A DNA stretch of 64,000 nt, from assembly GCA_903813345.2 (NCBI GenBank), contig CAIIXF020000007.1, positions 21,191,564 to 21,255,563 of the forward strand. Direction: 5' to 3'. Under the pieces are notes generated by a model. It did no database searches, was not told the origin of the DNA, and worked only from the letters and a program-made list of their open reading frames with translations. Shown here piece after piece: positions 50,101 through 53,901 of this stretch. Positions within the stretch are counted from its first letter, which is position 1; each line of letters starts with the position of its first letter. The stretch is from Owenia fusiformis. Lineage: Eukaryota > Annelida > Polychaeta > Sabellida > Oweniidae. Both the position numbers and the translations under genes were made by a program.

Positions 50101-50758
50101 AGGATTTACACATTTAAACCTAGACTTTTTGTGTTCTAGAATCAGAAACAACAACTGAGGTACCATCGTCTTCACCAACACTTACTCCAACAACAGAAGT
50201 AACAAACAACCTTACTACTGAAGTTCCCCCTACGACTCCCAGACCTGATGAATGCGCTGCAACTAAGCTACCACCAAGGAATGTCAGTGCAACGATCGAG
50301 TCAGCTTTCTGTGTCTCGGGTGAACCAATTGAACTGATGCAATGTAGTGGAACATGCATGAGTACAACAACAATTATGGATGACGGAAGTTACGAAAAGG
50401 GATGCACATGTTGTCAACCAGGCACGGCTAGCTACAAGAAAATAACCATGAACTGCGGTTAGTATAATCTGATATTCCTTTATTCAATACTACGTAATTG
50501 TTAGTTCTGATTTTTCGAATTGTTCTTATGCTGTTGTGAAAAAGCTGATTGTCCAACAGCAACGTATTCTTGTACATTTAATCGTTTTGAGTTAAAAATA
50601 AGCTACAAAAATGTTCCTTCGCTTCAATTAACAGCTTTGTACTTGCATTACCAAAACGCCTTTCTTTAATTTCAGATGACGGCACCACAAAAGAACATCA
50701 AATCTTCACAATTGACTCGTGTGGCTGTAAAGAATGCAGCTTTGACGTTAGAAGATAA
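1..50758 (+). CDS. Giant secreted mucin, 3' portion of gene (83 exons; overview)
   Basis: This entry is the whole gene; its parts follow. Exons were traced by eye from AG acceptors, GT donors and phase. Every junction keeps frame, and the summed length leaves one 5' base plus exactly 6,066 codons, stop included. The product is about 6,065 residues of Thr/Ser/Ala/Gly-rich mucin segments alternating with domains that carry one cysteine near each end. It finishes with TIL-like, VWC-like and C-terminal cystine-knot domains. That ending is the known signature of gel-forming mucins and von Willebrand-type proteins, which are secreted and disulfide-linked through the knot. Signal peptide, VWD domains and promoter are not in the window and presumably lie upstream. 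Almost all exons are phase 1-1, which allows duplication without frame damage. The exact member of the mucin family is not recognised, so no symbol is given. Confidence 0.88.
2283..3244 (+). CDS. Mucin cassette U1: two-cysteine domain only (exons d, e)
   Basis: Exon d is 2283-2629 (347 nt) and exon e is 3055-3244 (190 nt). The domain runs from the cysteine in APCTYVV to the cysteine in IIACIEE. This is the closest relative of U0: the last 100 nt of U0 exon d and its following intron are nearly the same here. Exons a, b and c are not found after this copy. The intron loses similarity to U0 near 3359 and continues as unrelated sequence, with only a decayed piece of exon c near 4885-4935. The exon e donor is GTTTGT rather than the usual GTATGA, so it is weaker but still GT. 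Splicing to the exon at 5031 keeps phase 1. Confidence 0.85.
3359..4880. other. Intron sequence without recognised content
   Basis: This stretch replaces exons a and b of cassette U1. It has no similarity I can see to the other cassettes and no coding or structural signature I recognise. Short open frames here, including one at 4377-4637 on the minus strand, are low-complexity and look spurious. It may be an old mobile-element insertion, but I see no terminal repeats or target duplication. Confidence 0.5.
4885..4935 (+). pseudogene. Decayed remnant of exon c
   Basis: The sequence GTAAAACATTTGCAACATCT, followed by GTACCAAGTACA, resembles the middle of exon c, where the intact form reads AGTACAACATTTGCACCAGG and so on. 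It has lost the repeat register and lacks a clean acceptor and donor. It lies where exon c of U1 would be expected, so I read it as the eroded exon. Confidence 0.45.
5031..5453 (+). CDS. Thr/Ser/Ala-rich mucin exon (141 codons)
   Basis: The acceptor is TATCAG before 5031 and the donor is CAG/GTATAG after 5453; the exon is phase 1-1. It starts with a less regular stretch (GTTTGTSSTSTIG) and passes into 6-residue repeats of the form GTTSAA, with variants such as GTTPAA, GISSAA and ETSSTA. Thr plus Ser is near half of residues and there is no cysteine, as expected for an O-glycosylated mucin segment. It is a short version of the arrays at 9287 and 12243 and directly precedes the first type B domain. 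Confidence 0.85.
5946..7425 (+). CDS. Type B two-cysteine domain, copy 1 (exons 5946-6256 and 7293-7425)
   Basis: The first exon (311 nt) begins after TTACAAAG and encodes ESPPLDDDCIPKDGM; the second (133 nt) ends in LNIFGCWQS. Cysteine to cysteine is 136 residues, with alternating hydrophobic strands such as VNITISL, LKWIEW and VKIFIV. An NIT glycosylation sequon is present. The intron between the halves is phase 0, exactly as in the cassette domain, and the C-terminal halves align (K-x-x-x-P-x-x-T-E, then a hydrophobic strand, then a strand ending in Cys). I infer a shared fold. One disulfide joining the ends of a beta-sandwich would resemble discoidin/galactose-binding-like domains, but I cannot assign a named family. 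Confidence 0.82.
6257..7292. other. Intron inside type B copy 1
   Basis: The intron contains two diverged direct copies of a short segment, near 6378-6425 and 6632-6680. Both carry TTGAGATCTTTCT followed by a TTATACTCAAAT motif. No gene or terminal-repeat element was recognised. Confidence 0.4.
7690..8475. mobile_element. Foldback MITE-like element with nested internal terminus
   Basis: The left end reads CTATCACACCAAACTAGTTC and the right end is its inverse (AGTTTGGTGTGATAG). A second copy of the left end (CTATCACACCAAAC) starts at 8076, followed by sequence similar to the first 120 bases of the element. It is therefore either a partial tandem duplication or one element inserted in another. 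The interior is rich in GAACG/CGTTC motifs. No transposase frame is visible, so it is non-autonomous. Target duplication is unclear. Confidence 0.7.
8476..9286. other. Intron sequence before the large PTS exon
   Basis: No gene is seen here. At 9015-9050 there is a TTAGCTCACAAGGTGAGCTAT segment, a short palindrome (AGCTCAC/GTGAGCT) that resembles dispersed repeats of molluscan genomes. That resemblance is memory-based and weak. Confidence 0.35.
9287..11302 (+). CDS. Very large mucin PTS exon made of 6-residue repeats (672 codons)
   Basis: The acceptor is TTTAACAG before 9287 and the donor is CAG/GTACAT after 11302; the exon is phase 1-1. It encodes about 112 copies of a 6-residue repeat with consensus GTTSAA. 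The last two positions vary (GA, PA, SA, KA, RA) and Gly is occasionally Glu, Val or Ile. There is no cysteine. Half the residues are Thr or Ser, so the region should be densely O-glycosylated and extended. The frame is intact for the full 2,016 nt even though the DNA is a minisatellite, which argues for selection. It joins type B copy 1 to the exon at 11775. Confidence 0.87.
9299..11302 (+). repeat. 18-bp minisatellite with 108-bp higher-order repeats
   Basis: The base unit is GGTACAACATCTGCAGCA and variants; GGT alternates irregularly with GGA, and TCT with TCC. Toward the 3' end (about 10845-11170) the variants follow a period of six units: GA, AA, AA, AA, GA, AA at the two variable residues. 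That is a 108-bp higher-order repeat present about three times. Such structure shows recent unequal exchange or slippage within the exon. Confidence 0.9.
11775..11969 (+). CDS. Orphan copy of linker exon b
   Basis: This is a 195-nt, phase 1-1 exon after the acceptor GTTCTAG, with donor GTAAAT. It matches exon b of the cassettes almost fully (FTTESGVKDQTQ, then TTTPLMPTGM), with few changes such as TNIG at the end instead of NNSG. The upstream intron end, including the phrase about ATAAAGTCACCTTG, is also cassette-like. Here the exon stands alone between two minisatellite exons, so it is a cassette fragment left from an older duplication. Confidence 0.85.
12040..12175. repeat. Dispersed repeat copy also found near 52150
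   Basis: The segment with TTTGTTCAAACAAAGTTTGG, followed by ATAGATATTTAATTTCCTTC and CAAGAATT, matches 52160-52210 with few changes. It lies in the intron before the exon at 12243. Confidence 0.5.
12243..13478 (+). CDS. Second large mucin PTS exon of 6-residue repeats (412 codons)
   Basis: The acceptor is GAAACAG before 12243 and the donor is ACAACAG/GTATAA after 13478; the exon is phase 1-1. The first 35 codons are irregular (GTTSGTGTTYATGPA), then the 6-residue GTTSAA repeats take over, with variants SVG, VAG, RAE and ATG. It has no cysteine. At 12451 and again at 12685 the rare RAETTSVAG block recurs, so the exon holds a 234-bp (13-unit) higher-order repeat. This is independent of the 108-bp pattern in the other exon. 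It is followed by type B copy 2. Confidence 0.86.
12400..13470 (+). repeat. 18-bp minisatellite with 234-bp higher-order repeat
   Basis: The 18-bp unit is the same as in the array at 9299. The block beginning ATCAAGAGCAGAAAC occurs at 12451 and 12685 (distance 234 bp, 13 units), and the intervening variant order is repeated. All length changes are multiples of 3, and nearly all are multiples of 18. Confidence 0.88.
13769..15636 (+). CDS. Type B two-cysteine domain, copy 2 (exons 13769-14076 and 15504-15636)
   Basis: The first exon (308 nt) encodes GSQMDDTCVPKDGM and is one codon shorter than copy 1 at its start; the second (133 nt) ends in LNIFGCWQS. Residues are largely identical to copy 1, and the flanking intron ends are also similar, so the block was duplicated together. 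The phase-0 intron inside the domain is 1.4 kb and carries a MITE. The acceptor of the second exon reads TCTATTTAAG, whereas copy 1 has TCTATTTCAG. Skipping this exon would break frame (phase 0 into phase 1), so it must be used if the protein is made. Confidence 0.82.
14451..14954. mobile_element. MITE with TA target duplication (Tc1/mariner-like ends)
   Basis: The left end is CAGGATGTCCCGAAAGTATG and the right end is its near-perfect inverse, CATACTTTCGGGACACCCTG. TA flanks both sides (14449-14450 and 14955-14956). The arms stay complementary with mismatches for well over 100 bases (for example TGTGTCATAT against ATATGACACA). Interior frames show no transposase. It sits in the intron that splits type B copy 2. 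Confidence 0.82.
15979..16482 (-). pseudogene. LINE reverse-transcriptase C-terminal fragment, frameshifted
   Basis: On the minus strand, 16482-16243 encodes residues typical of the region just after the RT domain of non-LTR retrotransposons: a YYSLVYSYLSYGNILWG stretch and an LLQNKFLRI stretch. After frame changes the reading continues through FQIATFVQK to RTETGRTSIAVSGATLYNSL and stops near 15979. The upstream palm domain is absent, so this is a dead 5'-truncated copy lying antisense in the mucin intron 15637-17098. Confidence 0.7.
16483..17098. other. Intron remainder, possible LTR-like debris
   Basis: Around 16560-16880 there is a GC-richer stretch with TGAATAAAGTC and AACCAGAAGTGGACAATAAAG phrases that recall an LTR end followed by a primer-binding region. 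I cannot find the partner LTR, so this is only a weak suggestion. The polypyrimidine tract and acceptor of the next exon end at 17098. Confidence 0.25.
17099..17197 (+). CDS. Short Thr/Ser-rich linker exon
   Basis: A 99-nt, phase 1-1 exon between acceptor TATTACAG and donor GTAAGT. It encodes 33 residues with the core GSTFTTATNQQSTTASLATT, Thr/Gln-rich and without cysteine. It links type B copy 2 to the first cassette of the ten-copy array. It resembles exons a and b in style (the phrase GSTFTT also occurs in the exon at 46363) but is not a close copy of either. Confidence 0.75.
17691..17858. mobile_element. Small foldback element (168 bp)
   Basis: The left arm begins ATTGAATAAATAGAGGATAT and the right arm ends with the inverse, TTATTTTTATTCAAT. 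The internal segments TCCTATGATTTATGAGTGAT and ATCACGAGTAAATCATAGGA also pair. Nearly the whole element can form one hairpin. It has no coding capacity and lies in the intron before cassette U2. Confidence 0.7.
18148..20344 (+). CDS. Mucin cassette U2
   Basis: Exons: d 18148-18515 (368 nt), e 18926-19115, a 19525-19593, b 19712-19906, c 20219-20344. Exon d is 21 nt longer than in the other cassettes because it adds seven residues before the first cysteine (the region reads SVATTPRTVVTTVTPCTY). The domain is somewhat diverged (LTKSEIMNESGEF, LKNVKGVAVTI, KTEDIAGDSA). From exon e on, exons and introns are nearly identical to U3. U2 is thus a hybrid: an older 5' part joined to a recently duplicated 3' part. 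Confidence 0.88.
20497..22683 (+). CDS. Mucin cassette U3 (reference description of the cassette)
   Basis: Exons: d 20497-20843 (347 nt), e 21265-21454 (190), a 21864-21932 (69), b 22051-22245 (195), c 22558-22683 (126). The total of 927 nt gives 309 residues. Exons d and e form one domain of 146 residues from the Cys of APCTYVV to the Cys of IIACIEE. It has exactly two cysteines and alternating strands (VEISSVEL, VESVTVTI, VQIIISYTV). Exons a-c give about 130 residues of Thr/Ser/Pro/Gly linker for O-glycosylation. Phases: d 1-0, e 0-1, a, b and c 1-1. Exon e begins VSQEIAGDSA, unlike later copies (VSENIAG). Its role is presumably a repeated bead-and-string segment of an extracellular mucin. 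Confidence 0.9.
22836..25068 (+). CDS. Mucin cassette U4
   Basis: Exons: d 22836-23182, e 23605-23794, a 24248-24316, b 24436-24630, c 24943-25068. Exon d and the intron before it match U3 (2,339 bases upstream) with very few differences. From the e exon on, this copy switches to the second intron type (donor context CCGAG/GTATGA, exon a beginning GCTCTACATTATC after CTTCCAG). Exon c has Lys where neighbours have Glu (STSKSGTT). U4 is therefore the junction between two sub-families of cassettes. Confidence 0.9.
25221..27707 (+). CDS. Mucin cassette U5 (carries a transposon in its e-a intron)
   Basis: Exons: d 25221-25567, e 25986-26175, a 26886-26954, b 27074-27268, c 27582-27707. Coding sequence is close to U4 and U6; exon e reads MTDTTFEVED where U2-U4 have MTDMTFEVED. 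Exon a starts GSALSSST (Ala) where neighbours have GSTLSSST. The e-a intron is longer only because of the element at 26307-26555. That element is intronic and away from splice sites, so the coding product should be unaffected. Confidence 0.9.
26307..26555. mobile_element. hAT-like MITE with 8-bp target duplication
   Basis: Terminal inverted repeats are CATCCTCCTA and TAGGAGGATG, and the arms stay partly complementary further in (CCCCCTGCTATAA against TTATAGCAGGGGG). The 8-bp direct repeat CACTTACA flanks it at 26299-26306 and 26556-26563. The undisturbed sequence in other cassettes has CACTTACA once, which proves the insertion and its boundaries. An 8-bp duplication is the habit of hAT elements. 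There is no transposase inside 249 bp. It is absent from all other cassettes. Confidence 0.9.
27860..30093 (+). CDS. Mucin cassette U6
   Basis: Exons: d 27860-28206, e 28629-28818, a 29273-29341, b 29461-29655, c 29968-30093. Private changes in the coding part include VVDLIQSE (Ile for Thr), IKNNEGKD (Asn for Lys) and TTRSET in exon b (Arg for Leu). Exon c begins GTTSLTSFTS where most copies have SVTSFTS. All are single substitutions, the frame is intact, and both cysteines are kept. Confidence 0.9.
30246..32478 (+). CDS. Mucin cassette U7
   Basis: Exons: d 30246-30592, e 31014-31203, a 31658-31726, b 31846-32040, c 32353-32478. This is the first copy with exon e starting VSETIAGASA, exon a with TPSTST and exon b with SSSTFTT changed to SSTFTT-type spelling (CAAGTTCAACATTT). 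It is also the first with the second exon c subtype, GTSSGTSTTSETGTT. The d-e intron shares marker bases with U3 rather than with U4-U6, which indicates exchange between non-adjacent copies. Confidence 0.9.
32631..34863 (+). CDS. Mucin cassette U8
   Basis: Exons: d 32631-32977, e 33399-33588, a 34043-34111, b 34231-34425, c 34738-34863. It is almost identical to U7 across exons and introns. The coding difference noticed is LTGLRNVE (Arg for Lys) in exon d. The period to both neighbours is exactly 2,385 bases. Confidence 0.91.
35016..37248 (+). CDS. Mucin cassette U9
   Basis: Exons: d 35016-35362, e 35784-35973, a 36428-36496, b 36616-36810, c 37123-37248. Exon b begins CATCGTCACGTTC (Arg for Ser in SSRSTFTT), a change shared only with U10. 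U9 and U10 are therefore the most recent duplicates; I saw essentially no other differences between them. Confidence 0.91.
37401..39633 (+). CDS. Mucin cassette U10
   Basis: Exons: d 37401-37747, e 38169-38358, a 38813-38881, b 39001-39195, c 39508-39633. It shares the exon b change with U9. Frame, cysteines and all splice sites are intact. Confidence 0.91.
39786..42003 (+). CDS. Mucin cassette U11 (in-frame length variants)
   Basis: Exons: d 39786-40132, e 40555-40744, a 41198-41266, b 41386-41583 (198 nt), c 41896-42003 (108 nt). Exon b has one extra ACA codon in its Thr run and exon c lacks six codons, reading GTTSLPGTPSGTTTTLRTS. Both changes are multiples of three. Exon d has VAVTIKNKEGTD, and exon e returns to VSENIAGDSA as in U4-U6. 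The array is thus flanked by the older sequence type on both sides of U7-U10. Confidence 0.9.
42156..43120 (+). CDS. Mucin cassette U12: two-cysteine domain only (exons d, e)
   Basis: Exons: d 42156-42502, e 42931-43120. This is the most diverged copy of the array: MTPCTYVV, QMPDLAALTDD, VQISSVEL and KSEEVTGESAKVTLPQDTEGLQ. The exon e start (Lys-Ser-Glu) matches U0 and U1 rather than the array's Val-Ser-Glu. Exons a-c are absent downstream and are replaced by the g/f linker cassettes. Both cysteines and the phase-0 intron are conserved. Confidence 0.88.
43394..43592 (+). pseudogene. Decayed g/f linker cassette
   Basis: Bases 43394-43420 match the 3' end of exon g (CAGAATTGT, then ACAGGAAACAACTATG), but the rest of exon g is gone. 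Bases 43546-43592 match exon f (GTACACAAAATCATCGACTG) but lack one base relative to intact f exons (47 instead of 48 nt). They end in GTTAGA instead of GTAAGA. Including this exon would shift the frame, so it is a dead cassette. Confidence 0.7.
43699..46049 (+). CDS. Thr/Ser linker cassettes g and f (seven small exons)
   Basis: Exon g copies are 43699-43863, 44238-44402, 45098-45250 and 45492-45656 (165, 165, 153 and 165 nt). Exon f copies are 43990-44031 (42 nt), 44867-44914 (48) and 46002-46049 (48). All are phase 1-1. Exon g encodes GTTSAAGTTSTPGTSTSGTT, then a Thr/Ser/Val stretch ending ELSTGNNYG; exon f encodes about 16 residues (GTTKSSTVTSTSQPST). None has cysteine. They are O-glycosylation linkers between the last two-cysteine domain and the C-terminal part. 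The third g exon has lost 12 nt and its following f exon is dead, but g-to-g splicing keeps frame. Confidence 0.78.
44458..44793. mobile_element. MITE with TA target duplication (mariner-like ends)
   Basis: The left end is CGAGGGGTGATCAGAAAGTA and the right end is its inverse, TACTTTCTCATCTGCCCTCG, with TA on both sides (44456-44457 and 44794-44795). The body is 336 bp and non-coding. The CAGAAAGTAATG motif near the end is typical of mariner relatives. It lies in the intron between the second g exon and the next f exon and is absent from the sister introns. Confidence 0.83.
45263..45309 (+). pseudogene. Dead exon f after intron collapse
   Basis: The exon f sequence (CATCGGCTGTAACTTCAACC) directly follows the preceding g exon. 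The former intron is reduced to GTAAGTTGATAG, 12 bases, far too short to splice. The exon is 47 nt, one base short of a frame-neutral length, and reading through from exon g meets a TAA. The most likely product skips it: exon g ending at 45250 joins exon g at 45492 in phase. Confidence 0.72.
46363..46590 (+). CDS. Thr/Ser/Val-rich exon ending in the first C-terminal cysteine
   Basis: A 228-nt, phase 1-1 exon between GTGATTTAG and GTATGT. It encodes 76 residues: ATPGSTFTTVSGPTPTESTS, then a Val/Thr-rich stretch with VSVTFISTLGSTLST, and ends ESSVCG. It marks the change from mucin linker to cysteine-rich C terminus, because its Cys is followed at once by CRYDGEIC in the next exon. An AYTNQT segment gives one N-glycosylation sequon (NQT). 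Confidence 0.82.
47159..49938 (+). CDS. C-terminal cysteine-rich region: TIL-like and VWC-like domains (five exons)
   Basis: Exons: 47159-47373, 47560-47656, 47814-48091, 49083-49181, 49728-49938. The first ends in a TIL-like run, CDCPENYVLYNDECIPRTSC; the second is VWC-like (DTCTKYTC and NVSCDTEG). The third is a clearer TIL domain, CVCAGDMVFDKESGRCV then DQCSC, running into the next VWC start (DCYEYACRNNT). The fourth has GCCKCEKDCGDGC, and the fifth a further VWC-like unit (SPCQHAKC to GCYIC) before a Thr/Pro tail. In vertebrate gel-forming mucins such modules precede the cystine knot. Sequons NDT, NVS and NNT are present. Phases 1-0, 0-1, 1-0, 0-0 and 0-1 agree. Donor GTTGGA at 47657 is unusual but GT. 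Confidence 0.83.
48092..49082. other. Intron inside the TIL/VWC region
   Basis: No exon or element is recognised. There is a C-rich run (CCCCCCCC near 48275) and several CCCCA-type segments, likely low complexity. Confidence 0.4.
50140..50758 (+). CDS. C-terminal cystine-knot (CTCK) domain and stop (exons 50140-50457, 50676-50758)
   Basis: The first exon opens with a Thr/Pro stretch carrying NLT, then the knot begins at DECAATKLPP. The pattern CAATK, AFCVSG, LMQCSGTCMST, GCTCCQPG, TMNC, then SCGCKECSFD fits the CTCK spacing of mucins and von Willebrand factor: C-x-G-x-C, then CxCC, then CxCxxC near the end. Known function of this domain is disulfide-linked dimerisation in the ER. The protein ends DVRR with TAA at 50756-50758, only five residues after the last Phe of CSF. 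The donor at 50458 is GTTAGT. Confidence 0.9.
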
Positions 50759-51165
50759 AATCGAACATCAAACATTTTTCAAGTAGATGTGAATCAGTGA
50801 ATGGAACTAGAGAGAATATCGACATGTAACCCACCCATGGACTGAGCGTTCTGTCAATCACATGTAGACATCATCGCATAATATACATTTGCTGTGAACA
50901 ATGATAAATTTTGGCTTACCATCAATGATAAAGTCTAGACTTTTGAAAGGCACTTTATTATTAACATAGTTATTCACATCATTTGAAAGTCAAAGTAAAT
51001 ACATTTAGAAAATCCAGTGTAACAAACTATCTGCAATGGTTAAATGAAACCTGTATAGCTCATTTATGTACTAAAATATCTTACATCTTATTTAAATCTT
51101 AAAATGTGTGTTCTTATAATATTTATTGATTGACAGAAATAAAACTGCATTCGAAAAAATTAATA
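50759..51165 (+). other. 3' untranslated region of the mucin gene
   Basis: This AT-rich sequence from the stop codon to shortly after the poly(A) signal shows no further exon or open frame. The exact cleavage site is not visible; I place it 10-25 bases after the signal. Confidence 0.7.
51138..51143 (+). terminator. Poly(A) signal AATAAA
   Basis: AATAAA lies 380 bases after the mucin stop codon and is the first well-placed canonical signal downstream. Cleavage would follow within about 10-30 bases. Confidence 0.75.
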
Positions 51166-51183
51166 ACATAGTTCTGTCATTTG

Positions 51184-51416
51184 ATTTAACATGGTTGGTT
51201 TATTATTTCACCACCACAAATGGGTGACATATTTTTATGGTCTCTAACTTTTTGTGGACGGCAGTCGGAGTTGGGCGTCTGTATAAATGTCATTACCCCT
51301 GTCACCTATGTTAAATATTGTAAGTGTGCTAAATCCAATGCTCTGTGTGGGAATCGAACCTAGGGCTTACCACACCCAGGCGCAAAGGATGATACAACGT
51401 ATGCTATGATCCCATA
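51184..51416 (-). mobile_element. tRNA-headed SINE, copy 1
   Basis: On the minus strand a tRNA-like head begins near 51413 (GGGATCATAGCATACG) and contains a B-box-like GGTTCGATTCC before CACACAGAG. It is followed by the tail TTGGATTTAGCACACTT, which is shared with the copy at 51492. The body may extend to about 51190. The lower limit is uncertain, with no poly(A) tail seen. Confidence 0.6.
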
Positions 51417-51491
51417 TCTTACACCAATGTGGGCGCCCCAGGGAAATTAACTAACGTGCATAGTGTAACAAGACAAATACAGAATTGAAAG

Positions 51492-51590
51492 AAAGTGTGC
51501 TAAATCTAATATCCCGTGTGGGTACCGAACCTAGTACCTTTAGAACAAAAGGCTGATGATCTATCAACTGAATTATGACACTAATACAGC
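51492..51590 (-). mobile_element. tRNA-headed SINE, copy 2 (tRNA-Lys-like head)
   Basis: On the minus strand the head reads ATTCAGTTGATAGATCATCA, then GCCTTTTGTTCTAAAGG, then a B box TAGGTTCGGTACCC. This order closely recalls a tRNA-Lys body. The tail TTAGATTTAGCACACTT is the same as in copy 1. The copy appears truncated soon after the tail. Confidence 0.6.
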
Positions 51591-51625
51591 TGGGCTGTAG
51601 TAGCAACTTGCTATCCAGGGCCGTT

Positions 51626-51656
51626 ACATACATACATACATACATCCATACATACA
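51626..51656. repeat. (ACAT)n microsatellite
   Basis: About seven copies of ACAT, with one ATCC interruption. Confidence 0.9.
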
Positions 51657-51964
51657 GTTATATTTTCAACTTATATCATCTAAATGGTAAGTCTAGTCAG
51701 GATAAGGACTTTGAAAACATCAAAAAAGGCTTGGTAGCGATATGGTGAACTAAACTGAACACAAATTCTGACAATTTTTCACATCGTCAATTTAATGTTC
51801 ATCTTTTGAATGGCAACAATTTAATAAAAATATCTTTATCTATATACTTACAGTTTTAGAAAACACATCAGACACTTGTTTTCTTCTTGGTACAATATTT
51901 TCGGAATGAGATGAAATATCTATCTAAACCTCTTTGATATAATCTGACATATACACAACGTTTT

Positions 51965-52137
51965 TAGGTCTCTCAATAACAAATAAGGAAAGTTGGGTTC
52001 ATTCAAAATAAGTATCTTGTTAATGAAATAAAGGGTATACTTTATTTTTTTAAAATCTATTTTGGGTGTTTTTGTTTAAATCTTTTGAATACTTTTTTTT
52101 AAATGAACCCAAATTTCCTATGATATTGAGAGATCTA
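51965..52137. mobile_element. Small foldback element (173 bp)
   Basis: The left arm TAGGTCTCTCAATAACAAAT with GGGTTCATT is inverted at the right end as AATGAACCC with ATATTGAGAGATCTA. The hairpin arms are about 40 bases with mismatches. No coding capacity. Confidence 0.65.
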
Positions 52138-52149
52138 AGAAAATGTACA

Positions 52150-52275
52150 TTATGCTACTTTTTGTTCCAACAAGGTTTGGATTGATATTTCATTTCATTC
52201 TCAAGAATTCGGGTAGAAAGGAACAACAAACAATTGCATTAAAAATAAAAATTGTTAACAAAAACAATAATGTAT
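52150..52275. repeat. Dispersed repeat copy, partner of 12040-12175
   Basis: TTTGTTCCAACAAGGTTTGG, followed by ATTGATATTTCATTTCATTC and CAAGAATT, matches the mucin-intron copy. This shows a mobile or anciently duplicated sequence shared by the gene and its 3' flank. Confidence 0.5.
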
Positions 52276-52533
52276 TATATAGAATAAAAAATAATCTTCA
52301 CATTAAATTGTTGTCAATCAGTGAGCATTACATAAAGGATCGTGTTTTTTAAACATAAAGGAATCGTTTTTTTCAATGATTGGTTCAGAGAAAAACAATG
52401 TTGAATTCAGTTCACCATATCGATACCAATCCTTTTAGAAAACCCAAACTCAATCACACATACTTTTAAACGAAATATCTTATCCTTCTTCTGAGAACCC
52501 AAAATATCAATTAGATTCCAAAGCCAATGCATA

Positions 52534-53898
52534 AGGCCCGGTCACACCGCCCGGACGTTGCTGGAGCGTTCCTTGAACGTTGAAAAAATTCATCAACGCT
52601 CGTCAACGCGCACAAAATGGGGAAAAAAACAAAAACACGGGCGTTGGCTTAGCGGTGCACCGCTGAAGCCGGCGTTGCTTTAGCGTTGGTTAAGCGGTTG
52701 CGAGCGGTAGCTAGCGTTTGTTTAGCGGTAATGCGAGCGTTGGTATAGCGGCGTTCTGCGCATGAGAGCGTTGCCTCGGCGGGGGTATAAATAGCAGCAG
52801 CGTTGGTTTAGCAGCATATCGCGTTTGACTACTGGGAAATTATTTCAAGTGGGAAGTGTTTAAGAGTAAAGACCTTTATTGGAATTTGTAACTTTAACAA
52901 AAGTCACAATTTAATCGTTGCATTTCCATTACTTGGAACCGATTTACGTTCAAATTGCTTTAACAATGTCAAATAACATTTACAGCAAAGTAATAATCAT
53001 GACGCATGACAAATTTTTGCATTGCTGTGCGCGCATCAACTTTTTGTATAATACCATGACGAGTGCAACATTTTACAAGCTGCGCAGAAAATAATTTATT
53101 GAATTGCTTGACGTAAAAACACTAGGTATATACTATATTTGAATAAAGGTCTCAGTAAAAGTCTATTTGTATTAACATTTAATGAAAAACAAAAATCGCA
53201 TAATTCACCTTTTTAAAATCCAAAATCACAAACTTTGAGCGCTTAATTTAGGAATTTACAATGCAAAAAATTGAAATGCCAGACATGAATATATATATCA
53301 AATGTAAAATGCACAAGTGTCTCCACAGTGTTCTACACAGTGGTGCATTTCTCCACGTATTTATGGCCAAATTCTGGTCCCGCTCCGACACCTCTATACC
53401 AACGCCAAAGCAAAGTTCATCGCCGCCATGGAACGCTGCGACAACGTCCGACACCGTTCCAACAACCCCATGTACGCTGATAAAACGCTAACAACCGCTC
53501 CACCGACGTTTGTGCAACGTTTGATCGCCGCCCGGGCAACGCTGGCGAAGCAGCGGTGGTCCAGCGTTTAAGATTTCTGCGTTGGTCTAGCGGATTCAAG
53601 CGTCCACGAACTTGCGTCTAGCGGTGCCAAACTTTGACTGGGCGTTGGTGGAGCGGTGATAAACTTTGCCAGGGCGTAAAATTGTCCCTTTTTCAACGCT
53701 CGCAATATTTTGAGCAGCTCAAAACTTTTGGAGCGTTAGGATGGCCACTCGAGAAACATCCGCGTTGGCCGAGCGTTTATAGCGTTGCTTTAACGGATGC
53801 CAACTTTTGTTAAACGGTGGTGAACGTTACGAGCGTTGATGATTTTTTTCAACGTTCAAGGAACGCTCCAGCAACGTTTAGGCGGTGTAACCGGGCCT
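52534..53898. mobile_element. 1.37-kb foldback transposon with GCGTT/AGCGGT sub-repeats
   Basis: The ends are AGGCCCGGTCACACCGCC and its inverse GGCGGTGTAACCGGGCCT. The arms continue through TTGCTGGAGCGTTCCTTGAA and remain complementary for about 70 bases. ATA flanks both sides (52531-52533 and 53899-53901). Inside each arm are many short GCGTTGG/TTTAGCGG motifs, inverted in the other arm, while the middle (about 52830-53250) is AT-rich unique sequence. No transposase frame is present. Superfamily is unresolved; a 3-bp duplication would suit PIF/Harbinger, but ATA is not their usual target. Confidence 0.8.
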
Positions 53899-53901
53899 AT
53901 A

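Noticed and set aside
53261-53599. Open frames at the right part of the 52.5-53.9 kb element
   Set aside because: They are built from the element's inverted GCGTT/AGCGGT words and show no transposase residues.
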